Part shown: piece after piece, positions 22,544 through 35,151 of the stretch
Numbering within the stretch: the stretch's first letter is position 1
Layout of the letters: every line of letters starts with the position of its first letter
From: Adiantum capillus-veneris
Lineage: Eukaryota > Streptophyta > Polypodiopsida > Polypodiales > Pteridaceae
Assembly (NCBI GenBank): GCA_014529385.2
Contig: CM043969.1
Location: forward strand, 66,960,176 to 67,024,175
Direction of reading: 5' to 3'
DNA: 64,000 bases
Program-made: the position numbers and the translations under genes
Notes under the pieces: generated by a model
The model's database searches: none
What the model was told of the DNA's origin: nothing
Seen by the model: only the letters and a program-made list of their open reading frames with translations

Positions 22544-23784
22544 GCTCCCTTTACACAAAGGGAATGAGGGACACATGTCAGCTCCCTAGACCAGATGCCC
22601 ACAAGGTGTACTAAATTCCTATTGGATGGCCTTGGAGGTGGACCAATGAGAATTAAGCTAGAGTAAATCTAGTTTAATTAATTTAAAAACACTTAATAAA
22701 AGAACCAATAAGAATTAAGCTCTCTAGAAGACTATTGGATAGTCTCCCAAGGGGTTCAATGAGCATTTAGCAGCCCAATGGATTGCCTGATTCTTATTGG
22801 CCAGGATGCAAAGGGGTCCAATGAGCATTCAACAGCCCAATGGCTTGCCTGATTCCTATTGTCCAGGAGGAAAAGGGGTCCAATGAGAGTTTAGTTCAAT
22901 TAAGTAATTACCTAAAGCTCTCACAAAAAGGGAAAGGGGGACACATGTCAAAAGACTATCACTTATGCTGCTTAATTTCCATTGGCTAGGCCTGGGGAGG
23001 TCCAATGAGGTGTGAGGATGAGAAAATAGCAAGAGGGGTTGACCAAGAGAGAGAGGGGGCTGATTTTTTCAAGGCATTATCACACACACAATCTCATGTG
23101 TGAAGCAAAGAAGACTCTCTCTCCTTCTAAAGCTTTCATGGAAAGCTTACCACCTACTACAAGCTTGTGAGAAGGGAGGCCTACACCAACAACTCTTGGC
23201 TTTGTGATGCAAATACAACCAAGAGCCAAGCTTCAATGCATGCTCATCTCCGCTACCATGCTAATTACTAAGCTAATCTATGCTAATATTAGTGATTATG
23301 TGAGGAGATGTACATCTTTCTCGTAAGAATACTCCTTCTTCCTCTCAATCTACTCTCATACCCCGGTAGCTCTCACCATCTTCGAAGATGTGTGAGGTCT
23401 TGGGTCTGAGACCATGAGGGAATTGATATTGTGTTTGATAAGTGTTTTGCTTAGTGCATGAAGTTTTCCTCTTCATTGCACTAGCTAGTATTGAAAGAAC
23501 ACAAAGAATTGTATTGTAAAATGTCTCTCTTGATGAGAGAAACTATAATACAAAGTCTATTGGAGGGGGGACCGGCTCCATGCAAATCCGGTCCTCAACT
23601 GTTGTCAATTGCTTAATTTCTCTCTTTTGGAGTATTGTTCATGCTATCTAACTAGGTGTTATACTTTTTGTTACTCTCTCCAAGCACTCTTGTTATTCTC
23701 ATTAGGAAGCTATTCTAATGAAATGCTCACTATGTTCATGCTATTTTCCACTACACACAACTTACTAGACCATTAAATGGTACA
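22124..23784 (+). repeat. G1 5' LTR
   Basis: 1661 bases, TGTCAT to TACA, with CA repeats at 22503-22542 and 23082-23091. Homologous to the solo LTR at 3904-5600 (inverted), the LTR at 10285 and the G2 LTR. Confidence 0.92.
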
Positions 23785-23797
23785 TTGGTATTAGAGC
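23785..23797 (+). promoter_or_regulatory. G1 primer binding site
   Basis: TTGGTATTAGAGC, the initiator tRNA-Met type with one change (C to T) from the copy at 11626. Confidence 0.88.
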
Positions 23798-24201
23798 ACA
23801 AGGTTTCTCTTTTCTTTCTCAAGAAGGGAGGTGCTCAAGCTAGCTATAAATGGTTGGTACTATTAATTGCATGTGAGTAAGTAGAATAGGGATTTTTCAG
23901 CCTTGCAGTGCGCCTGCCTTTGTGCAGTTAACAGGGCATCACGATCGAGAGCTATGGTCTTAATAGTGGAGTCCTACGGGGCTTGCCTATGGCTTAACCA
24001 CTATTGAGCTATTAGAAGCTTGACAGGAGCCGGTGTTGTTTTGGTGTTGAACGACCCTCTATTCTATTCCTTGCAATTAATGGTATTCGAGCCACGGGTA
24101 CAGTATCTTGAGTGCTTTTTCTAAAGGGGTAAAGAGGAGTAGCAACTAGGGATTCAAGTGCCAAAGTACACATAAAAAGTTTACACCTAAGAGTTGTTAG
24201 A

Positions 24202-25292
24202 ATGGCTGACAATACTAAAGAGAGTGAAATTATTGTTGATAACTTTGATATTGCTAATGAGCAAGCTACTAATAATGCCCCCGATGCTTGTTAACTATCT
24301 TGTTTCTAGGCTTCAACAAGCCATGGGAAATCCATCCCTCCAAATTGAAGTGCAACAACAACTTCGTGCTCATGGGATTCTCCAAGCTCCCCACCATGAT
24401 GAGAGAGCACCTAGGAAGCCTCCTTGTGAGACTTCCAAAAGAGGCCTCTCTCCGATTCGGGAAGAAGAAGAGGATCCATATGAAGGGGTCAATAATTTTG
24501 CTCCTTGATGACACATCTCCTTTTCAAAGGAGAATTCAAGAGCCTCCACCGAAGGAGTGAGAAAGAAGTGAGTCTCCCGCCACCTCGTCGGAGATGGCTC
24601 CACGAAGACGGCGGGATAAACACTCTCCATCACCTCCAAAACGGAGAAGACCATTGCATACTTCTCCACACCATACTTCAAAGAGGGATGACAAAAAGCA
24701 AGAGAAGAAAAAGGCAAGAAAGAGGACACCCTCTTCTCCATCTTCTTCATCCTCTTCCTCTTATGAAAGTGATGGTCAAGACAACAAAAGATCAAGGCAA
24801 GAAAAAGGTGAGAAAGAGGTCACCCTCTTCTCCATCTTCCTCAAATTATTCATCTTCTTAAGAAAGTGATGGTGCAACCTTTGAACCATAAAAAAGAAGA
24901 GGCCATAGGAAATCCTATGCCACATGGAAGAGGTCGTCCAAGCTCAAGAATTTCAAAGAGGGAGGGAAGAGCATCTCTTTCCTTACCTACGATGGCACCT
25001 TTGGTGCTACGGACAAAGTCTTGGCCTTTATCCAACAATTCGATGCGGCGTTTGGAGATAAGGGCTTCACAGAGTCCTCTAAGCTACGCCATGTAGCTAT
25101 GCACTTTCAAAAGTCCGCCAGGCAATGGTGGTCTAGCCTACGGGCCAACGGTGAAGCTCCACGAACATGGAAAGCTTTAAGAGCTTCCATTATGAAGCAG
25201 TTTTTGGCCACCGATGCCAAAGACAAAGTACTCATCTAATGGCAAAGCTTGAAGCTCTCTTCCTACAAATCCATTCACAAATATGTAGACAA
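24202..25292 (+). pseudogene. G1 gag
   Basis: Starts MADNTKESEIIVDNF, stops after 30 codons, and continues in other frames through a basic, Ser-rich region (24594-24840) to a clear retrotransposon Gag capsid domain: FLTYDGTFGATDKVLAF, then MHFQKSARQWWSSLR and TWKALRASIMKQFLA. Gag packages the element RNA. The ORF ends at KYVDKM and is fused directly to the protease-RT linker, so the zinc knuckle and protease present in G2 are missing. Confidence 0.8.
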
Positions 25293-28151
25293 AATGAACC
25301 TAATGTTTTAGCAAAAGAAAATATACACAATCAAAAGGAATTAGAGTTATCCAATTTTCTCAAGGGGTTTCAAGATGTCTTTATTGATGGCATCCCTTGT
25401 GAGCTACCTCCTAAATGAGGTAATGGTGACCATGCAATTGAACTTCTTCCAGGAAGTTCACCGCCTAACAAACCTCTTTATAGAGTTTCTCAAGCTCAAC
25501 AAGAGGATATTATGTGGAAAGTGCATGAGAAGGGCATGTTTAGGCCTAGCTCATCTCCATTTTGTTCTCCTGTGCTACTAGTGCAAAAGAAAGACGGCAC
25601 ATATCGTATGTGTGTCGACTATAGAGCACTAAATAAGATCACTATCAAGAATATGTTTCCCGTTCCATGGGTAGAAGACCTATTTGATAAGCTAGAAGGG
25701 TCCACCTACTTCAGTAGGATTGACCTAAAAAGTGGCTATCATCAAATAAGGATAGTTGATCAAGACATTGTAAAGACCACATTTCGCACTATGTTTGGTC
25801 TTTATGAATACATTGTCATGCCTTTTAGCTTGACCAATGCACCTGCCACATTCAACCGCTTGATGGAGAAGCTATTCAGGCCTCACCGAACCTTTACTGG
25901 AGTGTTCTTTGATGATATCATCATCTACTCTAATTCATTAGACAAACACAAGCAACACCTCCAGGTAATATTTCAAGTTTTAAGAGAGAATAAACTTTAT
26001 GTTAATCAAAAGAAAAGTGAATTTTTCTTATAAGAAATTCAATATTTAGGTCACATTATCTCTCAAGATGGCATCCAAATGGATCCATCAAAGTTAGAAG
26101 TAATAAAAGGATGGCCTAAACCAAGGAATCTTCATGAGTTAAGAAGCTTTATAGGTATGTGTGCATACTATAGACGCTTCATAGAAAAGTTCTCACTAAT
26201 AGCAGGACTATTACATGACCTAACAAAGAAAAACGTTACGTACACATGGTCTACCAAGGAAAACAATGCTTTTGGAAATCTTAAAGACAAGCTTATCTCT
26301 CAACCTGTGCTTACACTATCGGATCTCTCAAAGCCATTTGAGGTCCAATGTGATGCTTGTGGTGATTGCCTTAGAGCTGTTTTGCTCCAAGAAGGGCACG
26401 CCATAGGCTATGAAAGTCAAAGGCTCGACCCTATTGAGCAAGCCCTAGGCATATATGAAAAGGAACTCCTCGCAGTTCTACATTCCTTAGACTCATGGAA
26501 GCACTATTTATTGGGGACTCGTTTCATTCTGCAAACGGATCACCAAAGTCTTAAGTACTTCATGAAGCAGACCAAGCTCTTCGACAAACAAATGAGGTGG
26601 GCAAATTTCCTTTCACAATTTCATTTTCATATTTCTCACATTGCTGGCAAGCATAATCAAGTAGCCAATGCACTCTCAAGATGGCCGAGAGTGAATGCAG
26701 TTTCCATAGCAACTCACAATGATCTATCTTCTATGATAGATGAGTATGCTATTGATCCCGATTTTTGAGATGTGATTTCAGCCCTTGCATTAGGGAAGAA
26801 AGAGGAACAATTTACCTTACAAGATGGTTATCTTCTCTATGGCAATAGACTATGTGTTACTAGCTCACTACGTGAGAAAGTAATGTATGAATCTCATGCT
26901 CCTCCTTATGCGGGGCATAGAGGGATTCAGTCTACTCTAAAGGGGATTGAAACATATTTCTATTGGCCTACTATGAAAGCAAACATACAAGAGTATGTTT
27001 CTAAATGTGTGGTATGCCAAAAGACAAAGTTTGATAGAGGGAAGCAACCTGGATTGCTTCAACCTTTTCCAATCCCAAATTCACCATGGGAGAGCATATC
27101 CATGGATTTTATCTTTGGATTGCCTAAGTCTATCCATGGAAATACGGGAATATGGACGATAGTAGAAAGGTTCAGTAAACAAGCTCATTTTATACCTGTG
27201 AAAAAGACTATCAAATCCCATCAAATGGCAACCCTCTTCATTTCACAAATCTTCAAGTACCATGGCTTGCCAATTTCCATAGTGTCAGATAGAGATCTTA
27301 GAATGACCAGTAATTTCTAGAAGGGTCTCTTTGAGAATTTAGGGACAATACTAAATTTCTCTTCGGCCTATCACCCGCAAACGGGTGGCCAAAGTGAAAT
27401 AGCTAACCTAACAATTCTCGATCTACTAAAAGCCTATGTAACGGAAGTACATCAAAAATCCCAATAGGAGATGTACTTACTCTTAGTGGAGTATGCTTAC
27501 AATAACACTGTATATACTTCCACGGGAAAAGAACCTTTTGAGATAATTGAGGGAAGATCAAAAAGTCCCTTGCTACTTAAGGTACACAGGAAGATCTTCA
27601 CTGTAGATGAGTATAGCCGAGACCTACAAGAATCTTTCCAAAAGATTAAGGATGATACTTACAAGCACAGAAGAGCCCAAGCCTTTAAAGAAAACGATTG
27701 GGTCTTACTTAAATTTCCCAAGGCTCGATTAAGGCACACGATGGGTAAAAATCCTACTGGACACCAAAAGTACTATGCTAAGTTAGCAAAAAGGTACTAT
27801 GGTCCCTTCCAGATTCTTAGGCCAATCAATGACATGGACTATCAACTCAAGTTGCCCAACCATTGGCTCATACACAATGCTTTCCATGTGAACCTACTAA
27901 AGCCTTACAAAGGAGAGCCACCTCAAGAACCAACTATTGAAGACCCACCGCAGATCGAGGACCAAGAAGAGGTGCTGCAGCCCGAGTCCATTCTCTGACA
28001 TGAAGACAAGGTACTAAGAGGCAGTAAGACTATCCGAAGATATCTTATTAAGTTTAAAAATTATCCTTTTGAAGATGCTAGATGGATGCAAGGCATGCAA
28101 TTAAAGGATAAGCTAAACCTTGTCAATGCTTACAATGCTTCCCTAGAGTAA
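25293..28151 (+). pseudogene. G1 pol: RT, RNase H, integrase, chromodomain
   Basis: One reading frame runs the whole length, broken only by stops at 25416, 26031, 26766, 27318, 27465 and 27996. RT shows SPVLLVQKKDGTYRMCVDYR, FSRIDLKSGYHQIRI and the catalytic FFDDIIIYS (Phe in place of Tyr in the YxDD box). RNase H shows VQCDACGDCLRAVLLQ and QTDHQSLKYF. Integrase shows YAGHRGIQSTLKGI and CVVCQKTKFD (zinc finger), SMDFIFGLP, VSDRDLRM and YHPQTGGQSE (D, D, E). The C-terminus carries a chromodomain (RRYLIKFKNYPFEDARWM), which in this clade steers insertion to marked chromatin. The protease is deleted. Confidence 0.93.
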
Positions 28152-28485
28152 GCAAATGTACAAATGTTAAAAATGAACAAACTTTTTGTCTTATAAGACT
28201 CTTTTTTTCTTTATTGTGCACAAAAATGAAGTAGTATGCATGCATAGATCAAGTTTGTGGAGACGACGTCTCCCAAACACCAAGTAGAGCTTGTCACTCT
28301 ACTATGGAAGATGGATAGGACTAATGTGCAGACATGCTTGCGGCAACTTAGGCTCTCAAGCGACAAATGGACTAGTCATCCATTCTGGAACGATGTCGTA
28401 GGGTAACATAGGGATCCTCTACCCGCTAGGAAAAAGGACTAATGAATATGATTTATCTTCTCTACGCCATAGTCGAGGACGACTA

Positions 28486-28500
28486 TGATTTCAAGAGAGA
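28486..28500 (+). promoter_or_regulatory. G1 polypurine tract
   Basis: TTTCAAGAGAGAGGA matches the tract that precedes the G2 3' LTR. The LTR start that should follow is lost: instead there is a 17-base repeat of the preceding GAGGACGACTATGATT, then mid-LTR sequence from 28517. Confidence 0.75.
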
Positions 28501-28516
28501 GGACGACTATGATTCC

Positions 28517-29539
28517 AATAAAATAACCAATAAGAATTAAGCTCTCTAGAAGACTATTGGACAGTCTCCCAAGGGGTCCAATGAGCACTCAGTAGCCCAA
28601 TGGCTTGCCTGATTCCTATTGGCCAGGAGGCAAAGGGGCCCAATGAGAGTTTAGTTGAATTAAGTAAGTAACTAAATCTCTCACAAAAAGGGAAAGGGGG
28701 ACACATGTCAGAAGACTATCACTTATGCTGCTTAATTTCCTTTGGCTAGGCCTGGGGAGGTTCAATGAGGTGTGAGGATGAGCAAATAGCAAGAGGGGTC
28801 GACCAAGAGAGAGAGGGGGCTGATTTTTTCAAGGCATTATCACACACACACACACTCACACAATCTCATGTGTGAAGCAAAGAAGACTCTCTCTCCTTCC
28901 CACCTACTCCAAGCTTGTGGGAAGGGAGGCCTACACCAACAACTTTTGGCTTTGTGATGCAATTCCAACCAAGAGCCAAGCTTCAATGCATGCTCGTCTC
29001 CTCTACCATGCTAATTACTAAGCTAATCTATGCTAATATTAGTGATTATGTGAGGAGATGTACATCTTTCTCGTAAGAATACTCCTTCTTCCTCTCAATC
29101 TACTCGCATACCCCGATAGCTCTCACCATCTTCGAAGATGTGTGAGGTCTTGGGTCTGAGACCATGAGGGAATTGATATTGTGTTTGATAAGTGTTTTGC
29201 TTAGTGCCTGAAGTTTCCATCTTCATTGCACTAGCTAGTATTGAAGGAACACAAAGAATTGTATTGTAAAATGTCTCTCTTGATGGGAGAAACCATAATA
29301 CAAAGCCTATTGGAGGGGGGGCTGGCTCCATGGAAATCCGGTCCTCAAATGTTGTCAATTGCTCAATTTCTCTCTCTTTTGAAGTATTGTTCATGCTATC
29401 TAACTAGGTGTTATAGTTTTGGTTGCTCTCTCCACCCAAGCATTCTTGTTATTCTCATTAGGAAGCTATTCTAATGAAATGCTCACTATGTTCATGCTTT
29501 TTTTGCTACACACAAGTTACTAGACCATTAAATGTTACA
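28517..29539 (+). repeat. G1 3' LTR, 5'-truncated
   Basis: Aligns with 22695-23784 of the 5' LTR. The first 571 bases, including the first CA microsatellite, are missing. Confidence 0.9.
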
Positions 29540-29545
29540 AAAACA

Positions 29546-31098
29546 GCAGATTGTTAGAGAGACATAGCAGAAAGAAATGGAAGAGTTGGGAGAGCTCTTG
29601 ATAAAGTTATCTGATGCATGCAAAGCCAATATCAACAACTGACAGAAGTAACCAATGAACTTTTAACCACTACTTTGTCAGTACAAAAGATCCAAGCGCA
29701 GCTAGATGTAGCTAATGCCTCCTTGCAGTACTCCAAGCAACGAATCAATGATCACGCGACATTTCTAAGACAAATAAGAGAAAACCCCGTTGTAGCCTCA
29801 ATTAAGGGAACATATGAAGTCTATAAGACTTTAGAAAAGAGGAACAAAGACCTTGAACTTGAGTTGAAGCTGGAACAAACATAAAGACAAGACCTTGCAT
29901 TGATGCTGGTACAAAGAGAAGAGAAATTGATCAGGGAAATAGAAGAATTGAAGAGAGCCGATCAGCTATTAAGAGAGGGACATACAGAAACTCAAGAGGA
30001 GGCAAGAACCTCTGAATAGCCAGCCATAGACATACCATCAGTCTCTTTTGCTGATATGGAAACACAGCCGTCAGAAGGGCTAGCAAGAGAATCAGAGTTT
30101 CAAGTACCAATCACTGAAGCCAAACAAATGCCAATGGTCCAACTTTCTAAAGCTGAGGAAGATGCACTGAAAGAGCAGATTGTCCAAGAAGCAGATGCTG
30201 AATGGAAAGCAGCAATGGATTGGGAGTTGAGAGTTCTCCACTCAATAAATGTAACTTAGCTCACTCCCAACCAAATCAATGCTCAATGGCATCAACAAAT
30301 CACTTCCCTACCCATTGATAAAGGTGGAGCTAATGCAGGTTAAGGAAATACTTTACAAGGATATGCATGCAGAAGGGTCAGATGATACCCACCCCAAATG
30401 GATAAATAACTGGTTGAACAAGAACTCTAGATACCTAATTCTATTCACAAGAGCACCTGCAGCCATACAAAAGGACCGTACCTTCTGTCTTGTACCAAGG
30501 GTAAGGACATGATAGGCACCGATGCATTGAAGAAGAAGAGACCAACATGTCTAAATTACCCAAGACCACCAACTCCAGAGCAGGGACAACGAAAGAATAC
30601 ATGGTGAAAACCCTAACGAGCGCCATGAACTTCTTCAACATCCTGCTTGACCTCTCACGCGTAATTCTTTGTAAAATCTGCAGAATGCTGCGTACATGCA
30701 TTCAAACATTTCATGAGCCTGAACAAGCCAGTGCACCCTAGATGTCTTTTCTAGAAGGCAACAAAGGTCTATGCTACGATTTGAGGTGACAGCCTTCAGA
30801 AGAAGTCCTCTACGGCTTCTACGTTAGATGTATGTTTCTGCCATCAAGCAATATGTTGGATTTTGAAGAGGCATTCTATACAGGATTCTTCACATGGCGG
30901 AAAAAGATATTCGGGCCACTGATCAACAACCTCACATCAAGGTTTGTTGTCTATTCAGCCATTGAACTTAAAAATAGAGTCACCATGCAGCTTTTGCAAG
31001 TCCCTGACAAAGAAAGACGAATCAGATATGAAAAAGACCTACATGTGCTTAAACACCGCCTCCCCAGCCGTCAACCCAAAGACTACTTTAGTCCATGA
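29546..31098 (+). pseudogene. Element P1 gag-like ORF, second part
   Basis: Continues the coiled coil cut by G1: QQIVRET, then EMEELGELLIKLSDACKA, QAQLDVANASLQYSKQRI and LEKRNKDLELELKLEQT. Next comes an acidic stretch (30056-30258) and the conserved C-terminal part with HPKWINNWLN and KKIFGPLINNLTSRF, ending at a stop at 31098. P2 has matching HPMWRKILL and SKIFGPMIANLHAHS. Stops and frameshifts are present. The ORF ends 40 bases before the LTR, so there is no room for pol downstream. Confidence 0.7.
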
Positions 31099-31120
31099 AG
31101 CTATGTCAAGGGACGACACA

Positions 31121-31137
31121 GTCGAGGAGGGGAGAAA
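31121..31137 (+). promoter_or_regulatory. P1 polypurine tract
   Basis: The purine run GAGGAGGGGAGAAA directly precedes the LTR terminus TGTTAGCAGC. P2 has AGGAGAGGAGGAA before TGTTAGCACC. Confidence 0.8.
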
Positions 31138-31547
31138 TGTTAGCAGCAAGCTAACTCGGATAACATTTTTTGGAGCTTTTATTGTAAAAACACTTATTAT
31201 TTTGATAAATTGGGAATGTTGTAGATCCTACTTTCTAGATAAACAGTGTAATTGATGAGCCGGTGCTACAAGATTTCAGATTGTATCAACCTATCTTTAA
31301 ATAGAGCTCCTACATTATTAGTTTCGACCAAAGAAACCTTGGCTAAGGTATAAAAGCCAATTTTTGTATGTATTTTGCAAGTTTTTGGATAATAGAACAC
31401 AGTGTGAGGTAACGGTGCTCTCTTCTCTCCTTCTCATGCTTCCTGCTTCCTCCTCGGTTTTCACGTTGTAGTGCTATCTGTTGCGTTGCAACTGCAGGTA
31501 AGAGCTCTACGCGTTGACGTAAACATTTCATGGTAATCCATAACCTT
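31138..31547 (+). repeat. P1 LTR
   Basis: Begins TGTTAGCAGCAAGC and has a TATA box (GGTATAAAAG, about 31347) inside a phrase shared with the P2 LTR. The end is placed before TGGCGTCGCTGACC (31548), which resembles the tRNA-Asp type PBS of Athila/Tat elements; the match is imperfect. After it the sequence looks like P leader again. Confidence 0.65.
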
Positions 31548-33309
31548 TGGCGTCGCTGACCCACGGCCTAATTGCATCATGAGTAGAAATTTAAGCTAGA
31601 AAATCATAAAATAAGTATAGGCGGGGTATTGGGGCATCATTGCTAAGCATTTAAACGCATTCTGGGTCAAAAACGACTAGGTCAAAAACTCACTGCTCTT
31701 AATAATCGTGATTTTTACACTTGACCTAAAGTGAGATTTGAGACCATAAGCATGTGTGATTAGGTCTTATGAACATGTCCTAGAAGTTTCGTAAAGTTTG
31801 GATGTCGTTTGATGCTGTAATGGTTATGATTTTTTTGCTGATTAGCGACTAGCTTTTGGTGATTTCGGTCATTTGAGTGTAGCTTGAGTTAGATGCAAGT
31901 TGTCTGTTGTTTTCCAAGATTGACAACCTCTTGTAACCTCTATGCACTAGTCAAGTCAGCTTCATCCCATGGATTGACAATTATGTTTGTGGTTCTCGCT
32001 ATGTCTGCAAAATAAGATAGGAGTGAGGTTCGAAACTTGTCCCACACAATGGTTTTAGTTCACGTACAAGATGCCATTGGACTTGAAAATATCCCCTCCC
32101 ATCCACAACTAGCACCTCTCCTTGATTCATTTGACTGTCAATTATATCAGGAATAGGGGTTTGATGTAAGACCCAAAATAAAATTTTAGATTAGTGTGAG
32201 ATTCACAAAGAGAAGAAGGTAGAGCAAGTCACAATCACATTAATGTATAGGGAACTCTGGTAGAGTTCTACAATGTCACAATTGAAGAGGCTGGCATGCT
32301 GCTATATTTTGTCTTGAAGCTAGATGAGTGTGAGATTATAAAATAGAAGACGCTAGATGAGTGTGCTATAATTTGTCTTGAAGCTAGATGAGTGTGAGAT
32401 TATTACATAGAAGAAGCTAGATTAAGTCACATAATGAATAGGGAACTTTTGAAATGTCCCACCGATGATCCTTTATACTTCAATGTTCAGCCAAAAAACA
32501 AACATATGGTGGCTTGGTGCTTTTAAGGTGATTCATTTTCTTCCAACTTTTGTACTAAAATTCTACATATCATATCACATAAGGATTAATTTTGCAGGTA
32601 AAGAAAGCTTCAAGTCAAAATATAGCACCATGTCAACCTCTTCAAATGTGACATTGTAGAACTCTAGCATTCTAGTTTGCAACATAGTAAGGTCCTTGGA
32701 GGTATTGTTGTACTCATCATAAGTTACAATTGTTCCTTGGGCTTTGTAAGTACCTTGAATATGAAAGGGATATCCTACGAAGTTGGTATGTGTGTGGTTG
32801 AGCTAAAGTCTCTCTTTCTAGATGCTTGCAGCTATTGCTAATATCTTCATCCCCTTTTTCACAAATATGGAGGAGATAGACTATTGAATAGTTGAATAGC
32901 CTCTCTCACTCATGCCAAAGGAGTCAAGTGTGCCTTGTATTTTAGTGGCAGGCACTGCATTCTTTGAAAGAACGTTCAACCACACCCCGCTGCAAAACCT
33001 TAAACTTTTTGTCATGAATTATATCCTTTGCAAGAATATTGCTTATCAAGGGCTTCAGTTGCCTTCTACATTGGTTTTGGGATGTTTTCTTTGTCTAGAT
33101 AGATATCATGTCTACAAAGGAATCACCACACACATAATAAAAAAACTAGTTTAGTCAAAATAGTTTAGAATGTTCAAAATCCTCGCGTCAATGCTTGGAT
33201 TCTTTTCTTAGGACCACCAAATCCAATCTTCAAGGTTTCAAGATTGTGTAGTTTTTTCTTTTGCACATGAGCAGCTAAGCTCATATAATCATTATGAGAT
33301 ACTTATGTT
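31548..33309. other. P leader-like sequence and unassigned DNA
   Basis: No gene. 31548-31870 resembles the P leader (TTAATAATCGTGAT at 31699). 32303-32434 has a two-copy, 66-base tandem repeat sharing TTGTCTTGAAGCTAGATGAG. The rest is AT-rich without recognisable features. Confidence 0.45.
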
Positions 33310-33721
33310 GTTATATTGAGCTTTCATGTATGGACACATAGAAGTAGACAACACTCCAAAAAAGCATTTCACAAGAGAGATACAAGCATCAGAAGGTAGA
33401 CAAAGAGTACGCAGACAACATTGTACAATTAATTATCCAAAAACTCAAAGAGTTTTAATACAACTTGGCTTTTTTACCTTAGCCAAGGTTTAAACATGAT
33501 GGTTTTGACTCAAAAGTGGGATTGGAGATCATATTTGTGTAATAAATACTTACAATCTAGAAGCTCATGGCCCCAATTATGAACTATAAATTTCCAAATG
33601 AATAAAATAAAGTACAATATTTAGACTCGATAAGCATTTCATTCATTAAAAAATATGGATTTGCAACTTTTTGGGCTCAAAATGATAATAAGTAGTAGCT
33701 CTATTAGCTTGGGTGCTAACA
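33310..33721 (-). repeat. P2 3' LTR
   Basis: On the minus strand starts TGTTAGCACCCAAGC at 33721, directly after the P2 polypurine tract. It shares ACCTTGGCTAAGGTA and AGTTTTTGGATAAT with the P1 LTR. The TATA box of P1 is GTAAAAAA here. The far end is estimated from the P1 LTR length. Confidence 0.6.
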
Positions 33722-35151
33722 TTCCTCCTCTCCTAGCTTGGGTCGTCTACGATAAAGCTATCTGATGGCGAGGCAATGGATAGGCTTCCATGCTTTGTGC
33801 TATTTCAATAAGGCTTCCAGAGCCTCTTGGTACTTGATCCAGAGCCTCTTGGTACTTGATCCATAGTCTTTTCTCCACATCATTGAGGAAATGGTCATCA
33901 ATGTTGTTTTCCAACTCCATTGTTGAGGAGCCGATAGAGTGGGCATGCAGATTGGCTATCATGGGGCCAAAGATCTTTGATCCGAGAGTAAGAATCCTCA
34001 AAAGTTTCCATGTAATAGGATGGTAGAAACATTAATTAGGCATACAAGCCATAAAGTATCTAATATGTAGGCTCATTTGATAGATGATTGCCCTCGAGGA
34101 ATGACATCCATAGAGCATCACTTTGTTTGGCTTGATGGAATGCCTACAAGTAGATAAGCATCATTTTTGAAATCTTTATGAACATTATACATGCCAAATT
34201 AAGGAATCTTTTGAACACTTTGATGGCCTCTGTCAGGGTCTTGATCATGTAATCTTCAGTTGTTTCCCTATGGGGGGTGACAACCTTGAGTAATTTAGCC
34301 ATGTGGATGGCTTTTGAGAATGAGTTGGTGGTTTCCCCAACTTTGGACTTGTGGCATAGGACATAAAGTGGAATATTTTCTTATCTCTGGTGGAGCGTGT
34401 GTGTAGAGGATCAAGTACTGTGAGCAAGATTTTTCTCCACATGGGATGTGATTCATCTTTGAAATCAACGTGATCTCGTAGTAAGCGTTCCTTTACTTTT
34501 AAGACTTCAAAATTTAATAGTGGGTAAGGCAAGGACTACTAATGCCATGTGTTAATGATCTTCTTTGATATCAATTGAGCCACATTGGTAGAGTGCAAAA
34601 TGAGTTCTTCCCACATCATTGCCTCCTTCTAGATCTCCTCCTTATTTCCTCTACTATGTTTGCTTTCAAATCCTTTTTGCTTCAATGGTTAAACTTTTGC
34701 GTGCTTCTTTCTCTATTAGAGAAATGTCCAAGAGGGAGGTGGTCCCCTTGGTCTCATCCATACAATGTAGAAATTGTAATGCCTTGGTTTCTTTTGTGGC
34801 CATCTCTAAGATGTCCTCTTTGGTAGTTGATTGCTTATCTTTGATCATTTCTTAAGCTTTTCGTAAGTCCACCTAGAGCTGAGATATTTGCTTTTGAAAA
34901 TCTTCTTCTTTTTGCATGAAACTCAATGAGATTTCCCACCTCTCTATTTGTTCCAGGTTGAATTTGGTTTTTAAGTCTTTGATCTTCTTCTCCATGGCTT
35001 GAAAGAATTTATATGCTCTTTGTTAGGAGAGTAATGTAGGGTTGGTTCTCAATTGATTGAGAAGCTAATCTTAGGCTTTATTTCTTGCCTTCCCTTTGTC
35101 CCATTGGGTATTTGCTACCTCAATTTGAACTTGCAACCATTGAGCATGTGC

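Larger units (their letters stand above)
22124..29539 (+). mobile_element. Chromovirus G1 (Ty3/gypsy), nested in P1
   Basis: LTR - PBS - gag - pol (RT, RNase H, integrase, chromodomain) - PPT - LTR, 7.4 kb. The 5' LTR starts TGTCAT and the 3' LTR ends TTACA. Removing it and one copy of a probable 5-bp duplication AAACA (22118-22122 and 29541-29545) restores an open coiled-coil frame across the site, which confirms the borders to within one base. Gag and protease are partly deleted, pol carries six stops, and the 3' LTR is truncated, so it is dead. Confidence 0.93.

Noticed and set aside
34575-34855. Plus-strand ORFs of about 80 codons
   Set aside because: Opposite strand to the P2 coiled coil, which has a homologue in P1.
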